From NCBI GenBank assembly GCA_026415395.1, contig JAOAHD010000010.1:1-64000 (forward strand): DNA of 64,000 nt. The letters are read 5' to 3'. Shown piece by piece: positions 24,803 to 33,816 of this stretch; positions within the stretch are counted from its first letter, which is position 1, and every line of letters starts with the position of its first letter. The stretch comes from Candidatus Binatia bacterium. GTDB lineage: Bacteria > Desulfobacterota > Binatia > HRBIN30. Both the position numbers and the translations under genes were made by a program. Below the pieces are notes generated by a model, which saw nothing but the letters and a program-made list of their open reading frames with translations, ran no database searches and was not told the origin of the DNA.

Positions 24803-25978
24803 ATGTTTCGCCAACTTTTGGAGCAAGCTGAGCACCGTGCCAGGATCGATGCCCGTCGGGCCTTTTTGCGTTTTCTCAATGGCATGGATTGGTTGCTCCG
24901 GGACCCGAAGACGGTGGTGGGGCGAACGCCGCACACGGTCGTGCTCCGAAAGGGCAAACTAGAGGTGCGGAAGTATCACCTGGGGTCCGTGACAATGCGC
25001 TACCGAACACCAGTGGTCCTGGTGCCGCCGCTAATGGTGAAGCCGTTCATCTACGACCTCTTTCCTGGTCGAAGCCTCGTGGAGTTTCTCCTGGAACATG
25101 GTTTCCAGCCTTATGTTGTCGACTTCGGCGAACCTGATGAGGCGGATCAACTGGTCCGGCTCGACCATTACGTGCTCGACTGGCTACCGGCTACCTGTGC
25201 AGCGGTTCGGAGGGATGCGCAGAGTGAGGAACTCACGATGCTCGGGTACTGCATGGGCGGGGTATTCTGTCTCATGTACGTAGCGGCCCATCATGACGCC
25301 TACGTTCGGAACCTGGTGTGCATCGCCACGCCAGTCGATATGAGCAAAATGGGCCTTTTGGCCTGGGTCGCCAAGCTCGCTGGCCGGCAGGTGGAAACGC
25401 TTGCACGACAAATCGGTAATGTACCCGGTGGGCTATCGAGCACCGCCTTTCGTCTGCTCACCCCGATGAAGAACTTCACCCGTTACACGGATCTGTTTCT
25501 GAACCTTTGGAATCACGAATACGTCACCGGCTTCGAGGCGATGAATCAGTGGGTAAGCCAATTTGTCGACTACCCGCGGGACGCCTTCGTGCAGTTCACG
25601 CGCGACTTCATGCAGCAAAACAAACTCGTGCGCGGTCAGCTCACTCTCGGCGGCCGCGTAGTTCAGCTTCGCGACGTTCAGAGCTCGATGCTGGTGTTTG
25701 CGGGCAAATCCGACCAAGTTGCTCCGCCGCCTTCGGTTCGCGCACTCATGGATCGAGTGGGCAGCCGCGACAAGACTTTTGTTCTCGTCCCAGCGGGGCA
25801 CATGGGAATTTTGGCGGGCGCTTCGGCCCCCAAGCAAGTTTGGCAGCCGATGGTGAAGTGGCTCGCGCCGCGATCGGAAGAAGTGCTCGCGCAGCCAACC
25901 CGGCAACGAAGAGCCAAGGCAACACGGGGCGTCAGCGCAAATAGCGCTGCAAAGCGAGCGGCGGGAGGACGGAGGTAA
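24803..25978 (+). CDS. PhaC-like alpha/beta hydrolase (polyhydroxyalkanoate synthase family)
   Basis: The product is 391 residues. ATG 24803 follows GGAGGGCAC; the earlier TTG at 24752 is not needed. Residues 70-110 give VVLVPPLMVKPFIYDLFPG and a strand with VVDFGEP, typical of PhaC. The lipase-like box is GYCMGG (148-153) with nucleophile Cys150, the Cys form seen in PHA synthases rather than Ser esterases. Late GKSDQVAPP and AGHMG supply the Asp and His. Length suits a class III PhaC subunit. No phaE, phaA or phaB is nearby, so the substrate is uncertain. The C-terminal 35 residues are basic and Ala-rich. Confidence 0.82.
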   Translation: MFRQLLEQAEHRARIDARRAFLRFLNGMDWLLRDPKTVVGRTPHTVVLRKGKLEVRKYHLGSVTMRYRTPVVLVPPLMVKPFIYDLFPGRSLVEFLLEHGFQPYVVDFGEPDEADQLVRLDHYVLDWLPATCAAVRRDAQSEELTMLGYCMGGVFCLMYVAAHHDAYVRNLVCIATPVDMSKMGLLAWVAKLAGRQVETLARQIGNVPGGLSSTAFRLLTPMKNFTRYTDLFLNLWNHEYVTGFEAMNQWVSQFVDYPRDAFVQFTRDFMQQNKLVRGQLTLGGRVVQLRDVQSSMLVFAGKSDQVAPPPSVRALMDRVGSRDKTFVLVPAGHMGILAGASAPKQVWQPMVKWLAPRSEEVLAQPTRQRRAKATRGVSANSAAKRAAGGRR

Positions 25979-25988
25979 GGCACTCGGT

Positions 25989-26324
25989 ATGTTATTTGTG
26001 GCAGAGTACGAATTGCGTTGGGAAGATCTCGACGCCGCAATTGCCAAGCGGTTGGAGTGGTCGGAGCACATGCCCGAGGGATTCCGCTTTGTCGGAGAGT
26101 ACGTTTGGCCCGACCGTGAGCCAGCATTCCGCGGGGTTGCGATCTTCGAGGCGGACTCCGTGGACGCTGTGAACAGCTTTGTGCTGCACTACGGAGCGAC
26201 GTTGCGCATGCGCGTGCATCCCGCCAGCGACGTACTCTCGGCGATTGCCAGCGCTACCGGAGAGCGGGTGGGCAAAGCGCCTGCCGCGCCCAAGCCATCG
26301 CAAGCGAAGAAACGCGGATCGTAA
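25989..26324 (+). CDS. Small DUF3303-like protein
   Basis: The product is 111 residues. It opens with FVAEYELRWEDLDAAI and contains FVGEYVWPDREPAFRGVAIFEADSVDAVNSFV, a small alpha-beta (dimeric ferredoxin-like) pattern resembling the DUF3303 family. A basic linker of about 25 residues ends the chain. No catalytic residue can be named. It starts 11 nt after the PhaC-like gene and is probably co-transcribed with it. Confidence 0.6.
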   Translation: MLFVAEYELRWEDLDAAIAKRLEWSEHMPEGFRFVGEYVWPDREPAFRGVAIFEADSVDAVNSFVLHYGATLRMRVHPASDVLSAIASATGERVGKAPAAPKPSQAKKRGS

Positions 26325-26474
26325 TTGCGGCGGGAAACGTGGTGTTCGGTCGGTACCGGCGCAGCGTTGGAGGTCAGGAAGAGGCGGAAACTTCGCTCCG
26401 CGCGCCCACAACCCTTGCCGCAAACTAGCGCACGCTGTTGTTCGCCACCCCAGCCATCCGTCGCCAATCTTAGC

Positions 26475-27011
26475 CTAGCGATGCAGTTTCCCGCCGTACC
26501 AGGATGGCCACCAGTACGGAGGGCCCCAAAGCCACGGGTCGACAACATAGGACGCGGGGCACGCGCACTGGGTGGTTCGCCTTGCAACCACTGGCCACAG
26601 TTTGAGTTCTTCCGCCTGGACTACGGGGAATCGATACGACCGTTCGCCGATGCTCCCCTTGTGCAGCTCGCGGAGCACACCGACGACCGTGATGCTGCGG
26701 CCCCGGACATAAATCTCCGGGTCGAGAAAGTCGCTCCGGCATGCCCAAAAGCGACCTTCGCTGGCGTCTTCCACAATCGGACGCGCAGAAGAATCGAGCC
26801 GCCGCGCCACGATTTCCAAGCACGTCTCCCGCTCGCGCACATGAACAATGGCAATTGTACCGCCCCAACGAACTCGCTCCCCTACCCCACGGCCCGTCAA
26901 AGCCTCACTCAAGCTCAACGGTGAAGCCTCCCCTGCCCGCAATGTTTGCGGCATGCGGCCACTACAAGCCAGCAGGAACAGCGAAAGAACGAGCGACAGT
27001 ACGGCCCTCAT
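26475..27011 (-). CDS. Slp-family outer-membrane lipoprotein
   Basis: The product is 178 residues from ATG 27011 (a GTG is directly before it). The signal peptide RAVLSLVLSLFLLAC ends in a lipobox with Cys16. The mature part shows the Slp pattern: VRWGGTIAIVHVRERETCLEI, then SEGRFWACRSDFLDPEIY and VRGRSITVVGVL. Slp proteins are starvation-inducible outer-membrane lipoproteins of unknown biochemical role. The C-terminus is rich in Trp, Pro and Tyr. It is a single gene facing the small gene at 27128. Confidence 0.85.
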   Translation of the reverse strand: MRAVLSLVLSLFLLACSGRMPQTLRAGEASPLSLSEALTGRGVGERVRWGGTIAIVHVRERETCLEIVARRLDSSARPIVEDASEGRFWACRSDFLDPEIYVRGRSITVVGVLRELHKGSIGERSYRFPVVQAEELKLWPVVARRTTQCACPASYVVDPWLWGPPYWWPSWYGGKLHR

Positions 27012-27127
27012 CACGGAAATCTCAGCAGCAAATCCCTTGACGAGTCACCAACGGTTTTATTGAAAGTGAAACTCTGTTGGAAAGTCCGATTTCGCAGATC
27101 GTACAACTTCTCAAGCCGAGGAGCTGC

Positions 27128-27343
27128 ATGTCGGTTGATCGCACTTTGAAAGAGGCCTTACAGTCCGTGCCCGATCCGAAGGCGGCAGAGGAAGCCGCGC
27201 TCTGGATTCGGAGAGTCGAGGTGTTGCTCGAATGGATCCTGCAACATCCCAAGCTCATCGAAGTCCGACATGAAGCAGCTCGTTTACTCACCGACCTACG
27301 CGGGGAGGACGTGCTCGAACCCCCGCCAAACCGGAAAGTCTAG
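27128..27343 (+). CDS. Small hypothetical protein
   Basis: The product is 71 residues from ATG 27128 behind GAGGAGCTGC, a good ribosome site. It appears wholly helical (KEALQSVPDPKAAEEAALWIRRVEVLLEWIL) with no signal peptide. I do not recognise the family. The reading frame ends 4 bases inside the convergent Cys-cluster gene. Confidence 0.55.
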   Translation: MSVDRTLKEALQSVPDPKAAEEAALWIRRVEVLLEWILQHPKLIEVRHEAARLLTDLRGEDVLEPPPNRKV

Positions 27344-27759
27344 CGATCCTCCTCAGCGTCCTCGTCACGAAGATCTTTCGGCTCGTCTCCTGGATCTGGC
27401 AGTTCTACCCGATAGCCACATTCCGGGTCAGCCAAGGGGATCGGCTCCGGGCGCTTCCCGTACCAAGGGTAGCCGCGACAGACTAGGGGACGCGTCTCGT
27501 AAGCGCGACATTTCCCGTCCTCCCCCAATTGGTCGCAGGTGTACAGGTGCGCGTCGGCTGGGAGTTGTCGCGTATAAAACGGGTTCCGTTGCATCGCCTC
27601 TTCGCGCGTTAATGGCCGCCAATGCTCCGCGGCAAACTGCATGTCCGACGGGATTCCGAGCACCCGTGTGAGCTGAGCAATTGCCCGGATTTCGGCCGGC
27701 GACTGGTCAACGTAAATCACCCGACAACAGGCGCCGCATGCAGTACACAGTTCAGCCAT
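27340..27759 (-). CDS. YkgJ-family cysteine-cluster protein
   Basis: The product is 139 residues from ATG 27759, where the motif begins; the longer frame to 27834 is unnecessary. Cys residues occur as LCTACGACC at the N-terminus, then YTCDQL, KCRAYETRPLVCRGYP and ADPECGY, the typical layout of the YkgJ family, thought to bind an Fe-S cluster or zinc. The biochemical role is unknown in general. The acidic tail is PGDEPKDLRDEDAEEDR. The gene overlaps the 3' end of the small gene before it by 4 bp, tail to tail. Confidence 0.85.
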   Translation of the reverse strand: MAELCTACGACCRVIYVDQSPAEIRAIAQLTRVLGIPSDMQFAAEHWRPLTREEAMQRNPFYTRQLPADAHLYTCDQLGEDGKCRAYETRPLVCRGYPWYGKRPEPIPLADPECGYRVELPDPGDEPKDLRDEDAEEDR

Positions 27760-27891
27760 GGAAACTTTGTTACTCGCAACGCAGTCTCTGTTGAAGTGGC
27801 ACACGGTTGGCCTTACCACCAGAGAGAAGTCCACACCGCTCCAGTCACTCCCGGTTGACTTCGCGATGTTCGTGCAGGTAAGCGCACCGCC

Positions 27892-29652
27892 ATGCCACAG
27901 CGACCATCGACTCGATTGCTCCCACTGGCCCTAGTGCTCGTCGCTTTGGCAAGTTGCGGAGATGATCATGAGCCTCCGGGGGCCCAGTCCGCGCCCTCGA
28001 CCAACCTTCGGGTTGGCGTCGCTGCAGTGCCCATCACCCCCTGTGGAGAGAACCCAGAGTGGGACGGTCCGATCACTTCCACCGGAGTTTGGGGGGAACA
28101 CTTTGAGGACCGCAACAGCAACGGTCGTTGGGATTTGGGTGAGCCTTACGAGAACGACGCGCGAAACTCGGAGCTCGACCCGAGTTCGCGGACGAAGTAC
28201 GATGGTATCTTCCTCGCCGGTTTTGGCAGCAACCGCATTGCGCTTGGGTGTCACGACGACATTTGGGCACGCGTTTTGGTCTTAGAGGCGGGGGAGACCA
28301 AGGTCGCGCTCGTCAGCGTCGATCTCGTGGGAACGCTCAAACATGGGCGATACTACGGTTTTGCCAAAGCCGAAGGACAGGTCGACCCGAGCCTGGGCAT
28401 CAATGCGTTCTTTTACAGCAGCACGCACAACCACGAGGCACCGGACTCGCTCGGCCTGTGGGGATCGGAGGCGTTCCGCGACGGCAAGTTCCCTCTATAT
28501 TTGGCGTTCATTGATCGCCAGGTTGCGCGCGCTATCAACCGGGCCGCAAACCCAGCAAACATGCGCCCAGCGCGCGTGCGCGCGGCAACGACAAATCCGC
28601 AGCTCGATCCCCAGCTCCGGGGTCTCCAAGTGCGGACTCGCTGCCGTCCGCCTTGGTTCTTCGACGAAGAGCTGCGAGCGCTGCAGTTCGTCGATGAAGC
28701 CGGGCAAACCATTGCCACGCTCATCAACTGGAACACCCATCCGGAGTCTCTCGAGGATCAGAATTTGTACGTCAGCTCTGACTTTCCTGGGTTTATTCGC
28801 CAACGCGTCGAGCAAGCCCTTGGCGGAACTGCGGTCTACTTTTCTGGTGACCTGGGCGCTGTAGAAATCGTCGGCGACACATGCGTGGGCAACGCCGATC
28901 CGCGCCCGGGCGGAGGCAATGAGTTCGACCGACGCACGGACCTCGGGTTTGCTCGCACGCAGCGTATTGGCGAGGTGGTGGGCGACGCGGTGCTGAGAGC
29001 GCTCGCGAACGCTGAGGACCTCGAGGTGAGCGCGTTGGATGCTCGCTCCACCCGGTACTACCTCGCAGGCAGCAACGCGCTGTTCTTTTTTGCCAACCAA
29101 ATTGGCATTCTCGACCTCGACACTGCGGTGTTTGACCAGAGCCGGTGCCCGCCAACTGCGGGCATTTGTGTGCCAATGGAGCAGCAGGTGCTGCAGATGC
29201 TCGATCGGCAGGGCCGCGCACAGGTACAAGTGGTGACCCTACCGGGAGAAGTCTTTCCGGAGCTGATGTACGGCGTCGAACAACACCGCCGGCGAGACTG
29301 TCGTGAGGCGCACACTGGAGAGCCGTACGAACCGGCGGTGGTCTCCTTCCTCAACGCACGGTATAGAATCTTTCTCGGGCTCTCGCCCGACGAGCTCGGG
29401 TACATCGTGCCCGGTTACGACTTCTACCCTGCCCCGTCGATCGACGAAGAAGCGGCGGATCCTTGCCTGGGGCGCTCTTACGATCCTAACTTCCCGGGCC
29501 GGCGAGTGCCCACGCACTACCACGAGAGCCTTTCGGTCGGCGTCGACATCGCCGCAGCGGTGAACTGTAAGATTCTCGAGCTCCTGGGCTTCGAGGGACA
29601 AATGCGGGCAAATGCTGCATGTCGGCGAACGTTTGGCTTGTCGGCGCCTTAG
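27892..29652 (+). CDS. Neutral/alkaline ceramidase-like lipoprotein
   Basis: The product is 586 residues. The signal peptide ends LVALASC (lipobox, Cys22). The mature chain begins with LRVGVAAVPITPCGENP and continues with LVLEAGETKVALVSVDLVG and FYSSTHNHEAPDSLG, matching the N-terminal region of neutral/alkaline ceramidases (Ser-containing STHxHxxP zinc site). LINWNTHPESL gives a further zinc ligand. A calcium-like loop EDRNSNGRWDLGEPYEND lies near residue 75. The protein would hydrolyse N-acyl bonds of sphingolipid-like substrates at the cell surface, but substrate is inferred. It overlaps the next gene by 34 bp. Confidence 0.82.
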   Translation: MPQRPSTRLLPLALVLVALASCGDDHEPPGAQSAPSTNLRVGVAAVPITPCGENPEWDGPITSTGVWGEHFEDRNSNGRWDLGEPYENDARNSELDPSSRTKYDGIFLAGFGSNRIALGCHDDIWARVLVLEAGETKVALVSVDLVGTLKHGRYYGFAKAEGQVDPSLGINAFFYSSTHNHEAPDSLGLWGSEAFRDGKFPLYLAFIDRQVARAINRAANPANMRPARVRAATTNPQLDPQLRGLQVRTRCRPPWFFDEELRALQFVDEAGQTIATLINWNTHPESLEDQNLYVSSDFPGFIRQRVEQALGGTAVYFSGDLGAVEIVGDTCVGNADPRPGGGNEFDRRTDLGFARTQRIGEVVGDAVLRALANAEDLEVSALDARSTRYYLAGSNALFFFANQIGILDLDTAVFDQSRCPPTAGICVPMEQQVLQMLDRQGRAQVQVVTLPGEVFPELMYGVEQHRRRDCREAHTGEPYEPAVVSFLNARYRIFLGLSPDELGYIVPGYDFYPAPSIDEEAADPCLGRSYDPNFPGRRVPTHYHESLSVGVDIAAAVNCKILELLGFEGQMRANAACRRTFGLSAP

Positions 29653-30254
29653 TCGCAATCACGTACTCTCTCGTCCCTCGTTGGGCGAACGCTCACGTTC
29701 CCTGGGTGCGCGCCGCGCTTCCTGAATTGTTACAGGAGAGCGATTGCATCATCACCGGCCGCGTCGACGCCAGCGAAGCGGACCCTCGTGGACGGGGCGT
29801 CGCCCTCATCCGCCAGCCGGCTTCCTGGTGTGGTGCCACCTTGCCCGCGCCCCTGCGAATCCGCACGGCGACTGCGCTGCCAACGGGTGGTCATTTTGTA
29901 TTCTTCGCGCGCAAGGACGCTTCCGGTTGGCGCGACCTCGCTGCTCCCGGGATCGTGCTACCCCTCAACCGCAGCGACCAGCGGCTGCTGCACCGCACCC
30001 TCGTTCGATTGTGGAAGGAGCGTCCAACCCCAACTCGAACCGCCTGGCGCCACGCGGCTCTGAGGCTGCTAGCCGCAAAGGATGAAACCTGGCGCTACCA
30101 CGCCGCGGTCACCCTCGCCACCACCACCCAACGCCGTGACTTGGACGCAGCCGAACGGGCGCAAGTTGCCGCAATTCTCCACTCCGAAACGGACCCGGCG
30201 ATCCGCCACCTGTTGGAACACATCAGTGGTGGGGTACCGGCTTCGGCGCCGTGA
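29619..30254 (+). CDS. Hypothetical exported protein
   Basis: The product is 211 residues. A signal peptide (VWLVGALVAITYSLVPRWANA) precedes a soluble part that starts HVPWVRAALPELLQESDCIITGRV, a beta-rich stretch like those in other secreted proteins of this type. The C-terminal third is helical (RHAALRLLAAKDETWRYHAAV), like HEAT-type repeats. I do not recognise the family. ATG 29619 lies within the end of the ceramidase gene in another frame, so the two are probably coupled. The end overlaps the convergent diiron gene by 32 bp. Confidence 0.6.
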   Translation: MSANVWLVGALVAITYSLVPRWANAHVPWVRAALPELLQESDCIITGRVDASEADPRGRGVALIRQPASWCGATLPAPLRIRTATALPTGGHFVFFARKDASGWRDLAAPGIVLPLNRSDQRLLHRTLVRLWKERPTPTRTAWRHAALRLLAAKDETWRYHAAVTLATTTQRRDLDAAERAQVAAILHSETDPAIRHLLEHISGGVPASAP

Positions 30255-31314
30255 GGTTCGCACCAGCCGCCTGCAGCTGGAAGAAGAACTGTAGCAGCGC
30301 CGGTGGCACAGCCGTTTCTTCTTCCTGGGTGGAATCGGGCAACGACTCGTAACTCAAGATGCCAAGCTCCTGGAACTTTTCGCGCACCCGTGGGGTCAGC
30401 AAGCCTAGTCGCTTGAGATTGGGGACAATCTTCGAGAACAGGATCTGCCGGAAGCCGACCATGAAAGGAGTGTTCAGAGACCAAGGTAACCAGACGTTGG
30501 GGTCGAGCCCGACACGCTCCCAAACTTCTGCCATCAGCAGCCGGTCGCGCATGAGCACAGTGGCCTCGATCACAAATTCCTCGCGTTCCTTGAGCTCGGT
30601 TGCGGACATTTCCTTCGTATAGAGGTCCTCGAGCGAGAGCACGCCGAAGGCCACATGGCGCGCTTCGTCGCGCATGACATAACTGGTAATTTGCTGAATA
30701 AGAGGCTCATCCGGCTGGATAAACCGCATCAGCCCAAAGGCCGCCAGCGCCAGCCCCTCGACCATAATTTGCATGCCGAGGTAGACCATGTCCCACCGGG
30801 AATCCCGGATGATTTGATTCAACAACGTGTGCAAATGGGGATTCACCGGGTAGCTCAAGCCGAGCTTTTCCGTCAGGTAGCGCCGGTACACCTCCACATG
30901 CCGTGCCTCGTCCGCCACTTGGTTTGCCGCGTAAAATTTTGCCTCCGTAAACGGCACCGCACACACGAGCTGAGCTGTGGCCAACAACGCTCCCTGCTCC
31001 CCGTGCATGAACTGCGAGAGCATCCACGCATCCATGTGATGTTTGAGTTTTCGGCGCGTGGCGACATCGAGCTTTTGGGGCGGCTGCAGAACGGCATCGA
31101 ACGCCTCCACGTTCTCCTGCCGTACCCGCTCGGGATCGACATCGATGGACCAATCGATGTCCGTTGACGCGTTCCACTGCAGGCGCTTACCCTTTTCGTA
31201 CAAGCGCACGAGCTCTTCGCGCCGGAACTTATACTCCCAATCGAACACGGCATCGTAGCTCGCTGGAACGGCCTCGCGTGCGCCGGACGCGGGTAGCTCG
31301 ATGTCTCGAAACAT
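30223..31314 (-). CDS. Ferritin-like diiron protein
   Basis: The product is 363 residues. ATG 31314 follows GGGAGGTGGGCC; a GTG at 31335 is less likely. The four-helix diiron core is plain: HGEQGALLATAQL, then VADEARHVEVYRRYL, MVEGLALAAFGLMR and MRDEARHVAFG, giving two EARH pairs plus the two lone Glu. This is the pattern of ribonucleotide-reductase-R2-like and AurF-like oxygenases. The substrate is not evident; no electron-transfer partner is encoded next to it. It is a single gene, facing the hypothetical exported-protein gene. Confidence 0.82.
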   Translation of the reverse strand: MFRDIELPASGAREAVPASYDAVFDWEYKFRREELVRLYEKGKRLQWNASTDIDWSIDVDPERVRQENVEAFDAVLQPPQKLDVATRRKLKHHMDAWMLSQFMHGEQGALLATAQLVCAVPFTEAKFYAANQVADEARHVEVYRRYLTEKLGLSYPVNPHLHTLLNQIIRDSRWDMVYLGMQIMVEGLALAAFGLMRFIQPDEPLIQQITSYVMRDEARHVAFGVLSLEDLYTKEMSATELKEREEFVIEATVLMRDRLLMAEVWERVGLDPNVWLPWSLNTPFMVGFRQILFSKIVPNLKRLGLLTPRVREKFQELGILSYESLPDSTQEEETAVPPALLQFFFQLQAAGANLTAPKPVPHH

Positions 31315-31641
31315 GGCCCACCTCCCTCTGTTCACGGTCGTGCGTGTCCCTATAAAACTTGTGCGTTAACGCCGCAAGCAAAAAGTCTTCGTGCCACCCA
31401 TTGGCCGCATGCCGCAACCCTCTGTTCCTCATCGCGGCCTTCTTTCCGCCCTATTGCTCGGCAGAGACAAGTGGTCACAAGCTGGCAACCAAGCGCCCCG
31501 TTGGTTAACTGCTCAGGCCACCCCGGTGGGCCATGCGCACGCGGCAGCAACAGTCCTACACGGCTTTAAGACACCTCGGCACGGACCATCCACCCTCCAG
31601 CATCGAGGACGGGGGCGAATCGGTTGGAGAGGCGGTGTTCC
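31315..31641. other. Intergenic region between divergent genes
   Basis: About 330 bases between the leftward diiron gene and rightward purN. It should hold both promoters. I see the ribosome site of the diiron gene at its left end but no convincing -35/-10 pair, RNA or repeat. Confidence 0.5.
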
Positions 31642-32313
31642 ATGGGTGAGTTCGACATCCTAAGAATCCCTGGCACTCGGGGCCGCCCGCCTCGTTTGGC
31701 GGTCTTGCTCTCTGGCAGCGGATCGACCTTACAGAATTTGGTCGAGAAAATCGGCAGCGGCGAACTGCAGGCTCGTATCGAGCTGGTAGTGAGCTCGCGC
31801 GCCGACGCCTACGGCCTCGTTCGCGCACAGCAGGCCGGACTCCGTAGTGCAGTTGTGCCGCGCAAGGAGTTTACGAGCGTGGACGCCTTCAACGATGCGT
31901 TGCATGCCGTACTGGACACTGCGGAGGTCGATCTGGTCGTGCTAGCCGGTTTCCTCTCCCCGTTTCAACTGCGCGGGCGCTACCAGCTCCGCGTGCTCAA
32001 TGTACACCCGGCACTCATCCCTGCGTTCTGCGGCAAAGGCTTTTACGGCCTCCACGTTCACCGGGCTGTTCTCGCTGCCGGGGTAAAAGTCAGCGGTTGC
32101 ACGGTGCACTTCGCGGACGACGAGTACGACCAGGGGCCAATCATCTTCCAGGAGTGCGTACCCGTGCTGGAGAGCGACACTCCCGAAATTCTGGCCGCCC
32201 GAGTGCAGGCCGTGGAACGCCGGTTGTACCCCGCGGCGATCCGTTTGTGGGCCGAGGGTCGCTTGGGCTTGCGTGGCCGGCGCGTGGTGATTTTGCCCGC
32301 TCGCGCCGACTGA
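31642..32313 (+). CDS. purN: Phosphoribosylglycinamide formyltransferase (PurN)
   Basis: The product is 223 residues from ATG 31642; a TTG start at 31624 is less likely. PurN transfers a formyl group from 10-formyl-tetrahydrofolate to GAR in purine synthesis. RLAVLLSGSGSTLQNL is the phosphate-binding loop, VVLAGFLSPFQLRG and LNVHPALIPAFCGKGFYG hold the catalytic Asn and His, and VSGCTVHFADDEYDQGPII holds the catalytic Asp. PurM, the usual partner gene, is not adjacent. Confidence 0.93.
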   Translation: MGEFDILRIPGTRGRPPRLAVLLSGSGSTLQNLVEKIGSGELQARIELVVSSRADAYGLVRAQQAGLRSAVVPRKEFTSVDAFNDALHAVLDTAEVDLVVLAGFLSPFQLRGRYQLRVLNVHPALIPAFCGKGFYGLHVHRAVLAAGVKVSGCTVHFADDEYDQGPIIFQECVPVLESDTPEILAARVQAVERRLYPAAIRLWAEGRLGLRGRRVVILPARAD

Positions 32314-32439
32314 GTTCCGATGCTCGCGGGCCGTGCAGGACCCGTCGGGGATCGACGTCGTCTGCGGCCAGCGAGCAGTGGCGAAAGCGAGCGCCGTGAC
32401 CAGGCGCTGCGCACGCGGACTAACCAAAATCGACTCGGG

Positions 32440-33075
32440 TTAACTCCCGGTTGAGCCCTCGGCACGCTCCGACGAAGAATTTTCCACCGGGGGAGGAGCC
32501 GCTGTGGCACCGCTTTTCGGCTTCTTCTTGCTTAGCGGCGCAAGCACCACGCTCAGCATTCGCCCCTCCATCTTGGGCGTGCCCTCTGGCGAGGCGACGT
32601 CCGACAGGGCTTCGCACACTTTGAGCAGTTTCTCACGCCCGAGGTCCTGATACGCCATTTCGCGCCCGCGGAAGCGAAGTACATACTTCACACGGTCTCC
32701 CTCGAGCAGAAATTCGCGCCCCTTTTGAATCTGCCTCTCCAGGTCCCCCACATCCGTGCGATACCCGAGGCGCAGCTCTTTCACTGTGGTCGTGGCTTGT
32801 TTGCGCCGCGCTTCGGCCTCTTTCTTGTGCTGCTGGTACTTGAATTTCCCGTAGTCCATGATGCGACATACGGGCGGGTCCGCATTCGGTGCTACCTCGA
32901 CCAAGTCGAGTTGGGCTTCCTCGGCTCGACGCAGGGCTTCCTCAATAGGTACGATGCCAATCTGGGTGCCATCCGGACCGATGAGGCGAACCCGAGGTGC
33001 GCGAATGTAACGATTGATGCGATGTTGGTCTGGGGGTGGGGGAATGAACCGTGGGCCTCGTCCGCGAAACGCCAA
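32440..33075 (-). CDS. infC: Translation initiation factor IF-3
   Basis: The product is 211 residues. The N-domain gives INRYIRAPRVRLIGPDGTQ and PPVCRIMDYGKFKYQQ, the linker KKEAEARRKQ, and the C-domain VKELRLGYRTDVGDL and VKYVLRFRGREM. The start codon is TTG at 33075, placed 6 nt after AAGGAG; ATT directly precedes it at 33078-33076. Non-AUG starts are a known feature of infC, where IF-3 represses its own translation by rejecting such codons. A C-terminal Ser/Glu/Pro tail of about 30 residues is longer than usual. The ribosomal-protein genes rpmI and rplT that normally follow are absent here. Confidence 0.95.
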   Translation of the reverse strand: MAFRGRGPRFIPPPPDQHRINRYIRAPRVRLIGPDGTQIGIVPIEEALRRAEEAQLDLVEVAPNADPPVCRIMDYGKFKYQQHKKEAEARRKQATTTVKELRLGYRTDVGDLERQIQKGREFLLEGDRVKYVLRFRGREMAYQDLGREKLLKVCEALSDVASPEGTPKMEGRMLSVVLAPLSKKKPKSGATAAPPPVENSSSERAEGSTGS

Positions 33076-33180
33076 AATGTCTCCTTCCTCGTTTGCTCGC
33101 GCTAGGAAGCCTTATTTACACCGGATGTGGGCCGGACTCAACCGTAGTCCGACCTCTTCCCAAGTTCGGGCCTCGCACCG

Positions 33181-33768
33181 TCACGCTGCTTGTCGTGCCT
33201 GCGCTGCGGCACTCGCTTGGCGAACCAGTGGAACCATCTCACCGGTGCGTTCCGGCAACACGACGTAGCCAAAAAAGATTCCCGACGCGAACAAAAACGG
33301 AATGCGCATCAGGCTGGGAGACACGAGGCTCGGACCCGTGTCTGCAAGGAGGAAACTTGCCACCCCGATCAACGCTGCCCCGACCCCGAGAAGGATAAAG
33401 TTTTCTACCTTGGCAGCCATAATCAACACAAAGAAGAAGAAGAGGAACGACTCCTGGCTTGCCCGCGTGAACAAAAGCGCAAACGACACCATCACGGTAT
33501 CGCCCACCAGCACAGGCGCCTGCGTGCGCGCATCGAAAAAGCTAAACGGTGGTGCCGACCCAAGGACGACGTTGGAAGCGATGGCCACCACCATCAGGAT
33601 GGCGATGGGGAGAGGCGAGGCATCGCGCCCAAGCTCCAAAAACGCCAACGCACCGGTGGCCAAGATCAGCGCGTAGCGGATCAGCAAAAACCGTTGTTTG
33701 CGGGCAATGGCTTCAGCCTCTCTGCGAATCACACCGTTCTGGCCAGCAACCCCTATGCCAGAACGCAA
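33181..33768 (-). CDS. Multi-pass membrane protein of unknown role
   Basis: The product is up to 195 residues from TTG 33768 (GTG 33732 is an alternative). About five to six hydrophobic helices are visible: RYALILATGALAFLEL, IAILMVVAIASNVVLG, VGDTVMVSFALLF, SFLFFFFVLIMAAKV, ILLGVGAALIGVASFLLA and IPFLFASGIFFGYVVL. This resembles the membrane-sensor N-terminus of signalling proteins, but no kinase or cyclase domain follows. The start is uncertain. It lies between the TusA-like gene and infC, all leftward. Confidence 0.6.
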   Translation of the reverse strand: MRSGIGVAGQNGVIRREAEAIARKQRFLLIRYALILATGALAFLELGRDASPLPIAILMVVAIASNVVLGSAPPFSFFDARTQAPVLVGDTVMVSFALLFTRASQESFLFFFFVLIMAAKVENFILLGVGAALIGVASFLLADTGPSLVSPSLMRIPFLFASGIFFGYVVLPERTGEMVPLVRQASAAAQARQAA

Positions 33769-33816
33769 TTTGGCTTTGGGACAAACGAGGGGAAGTTGGA
33801 GACACAGCCGTGCCCG

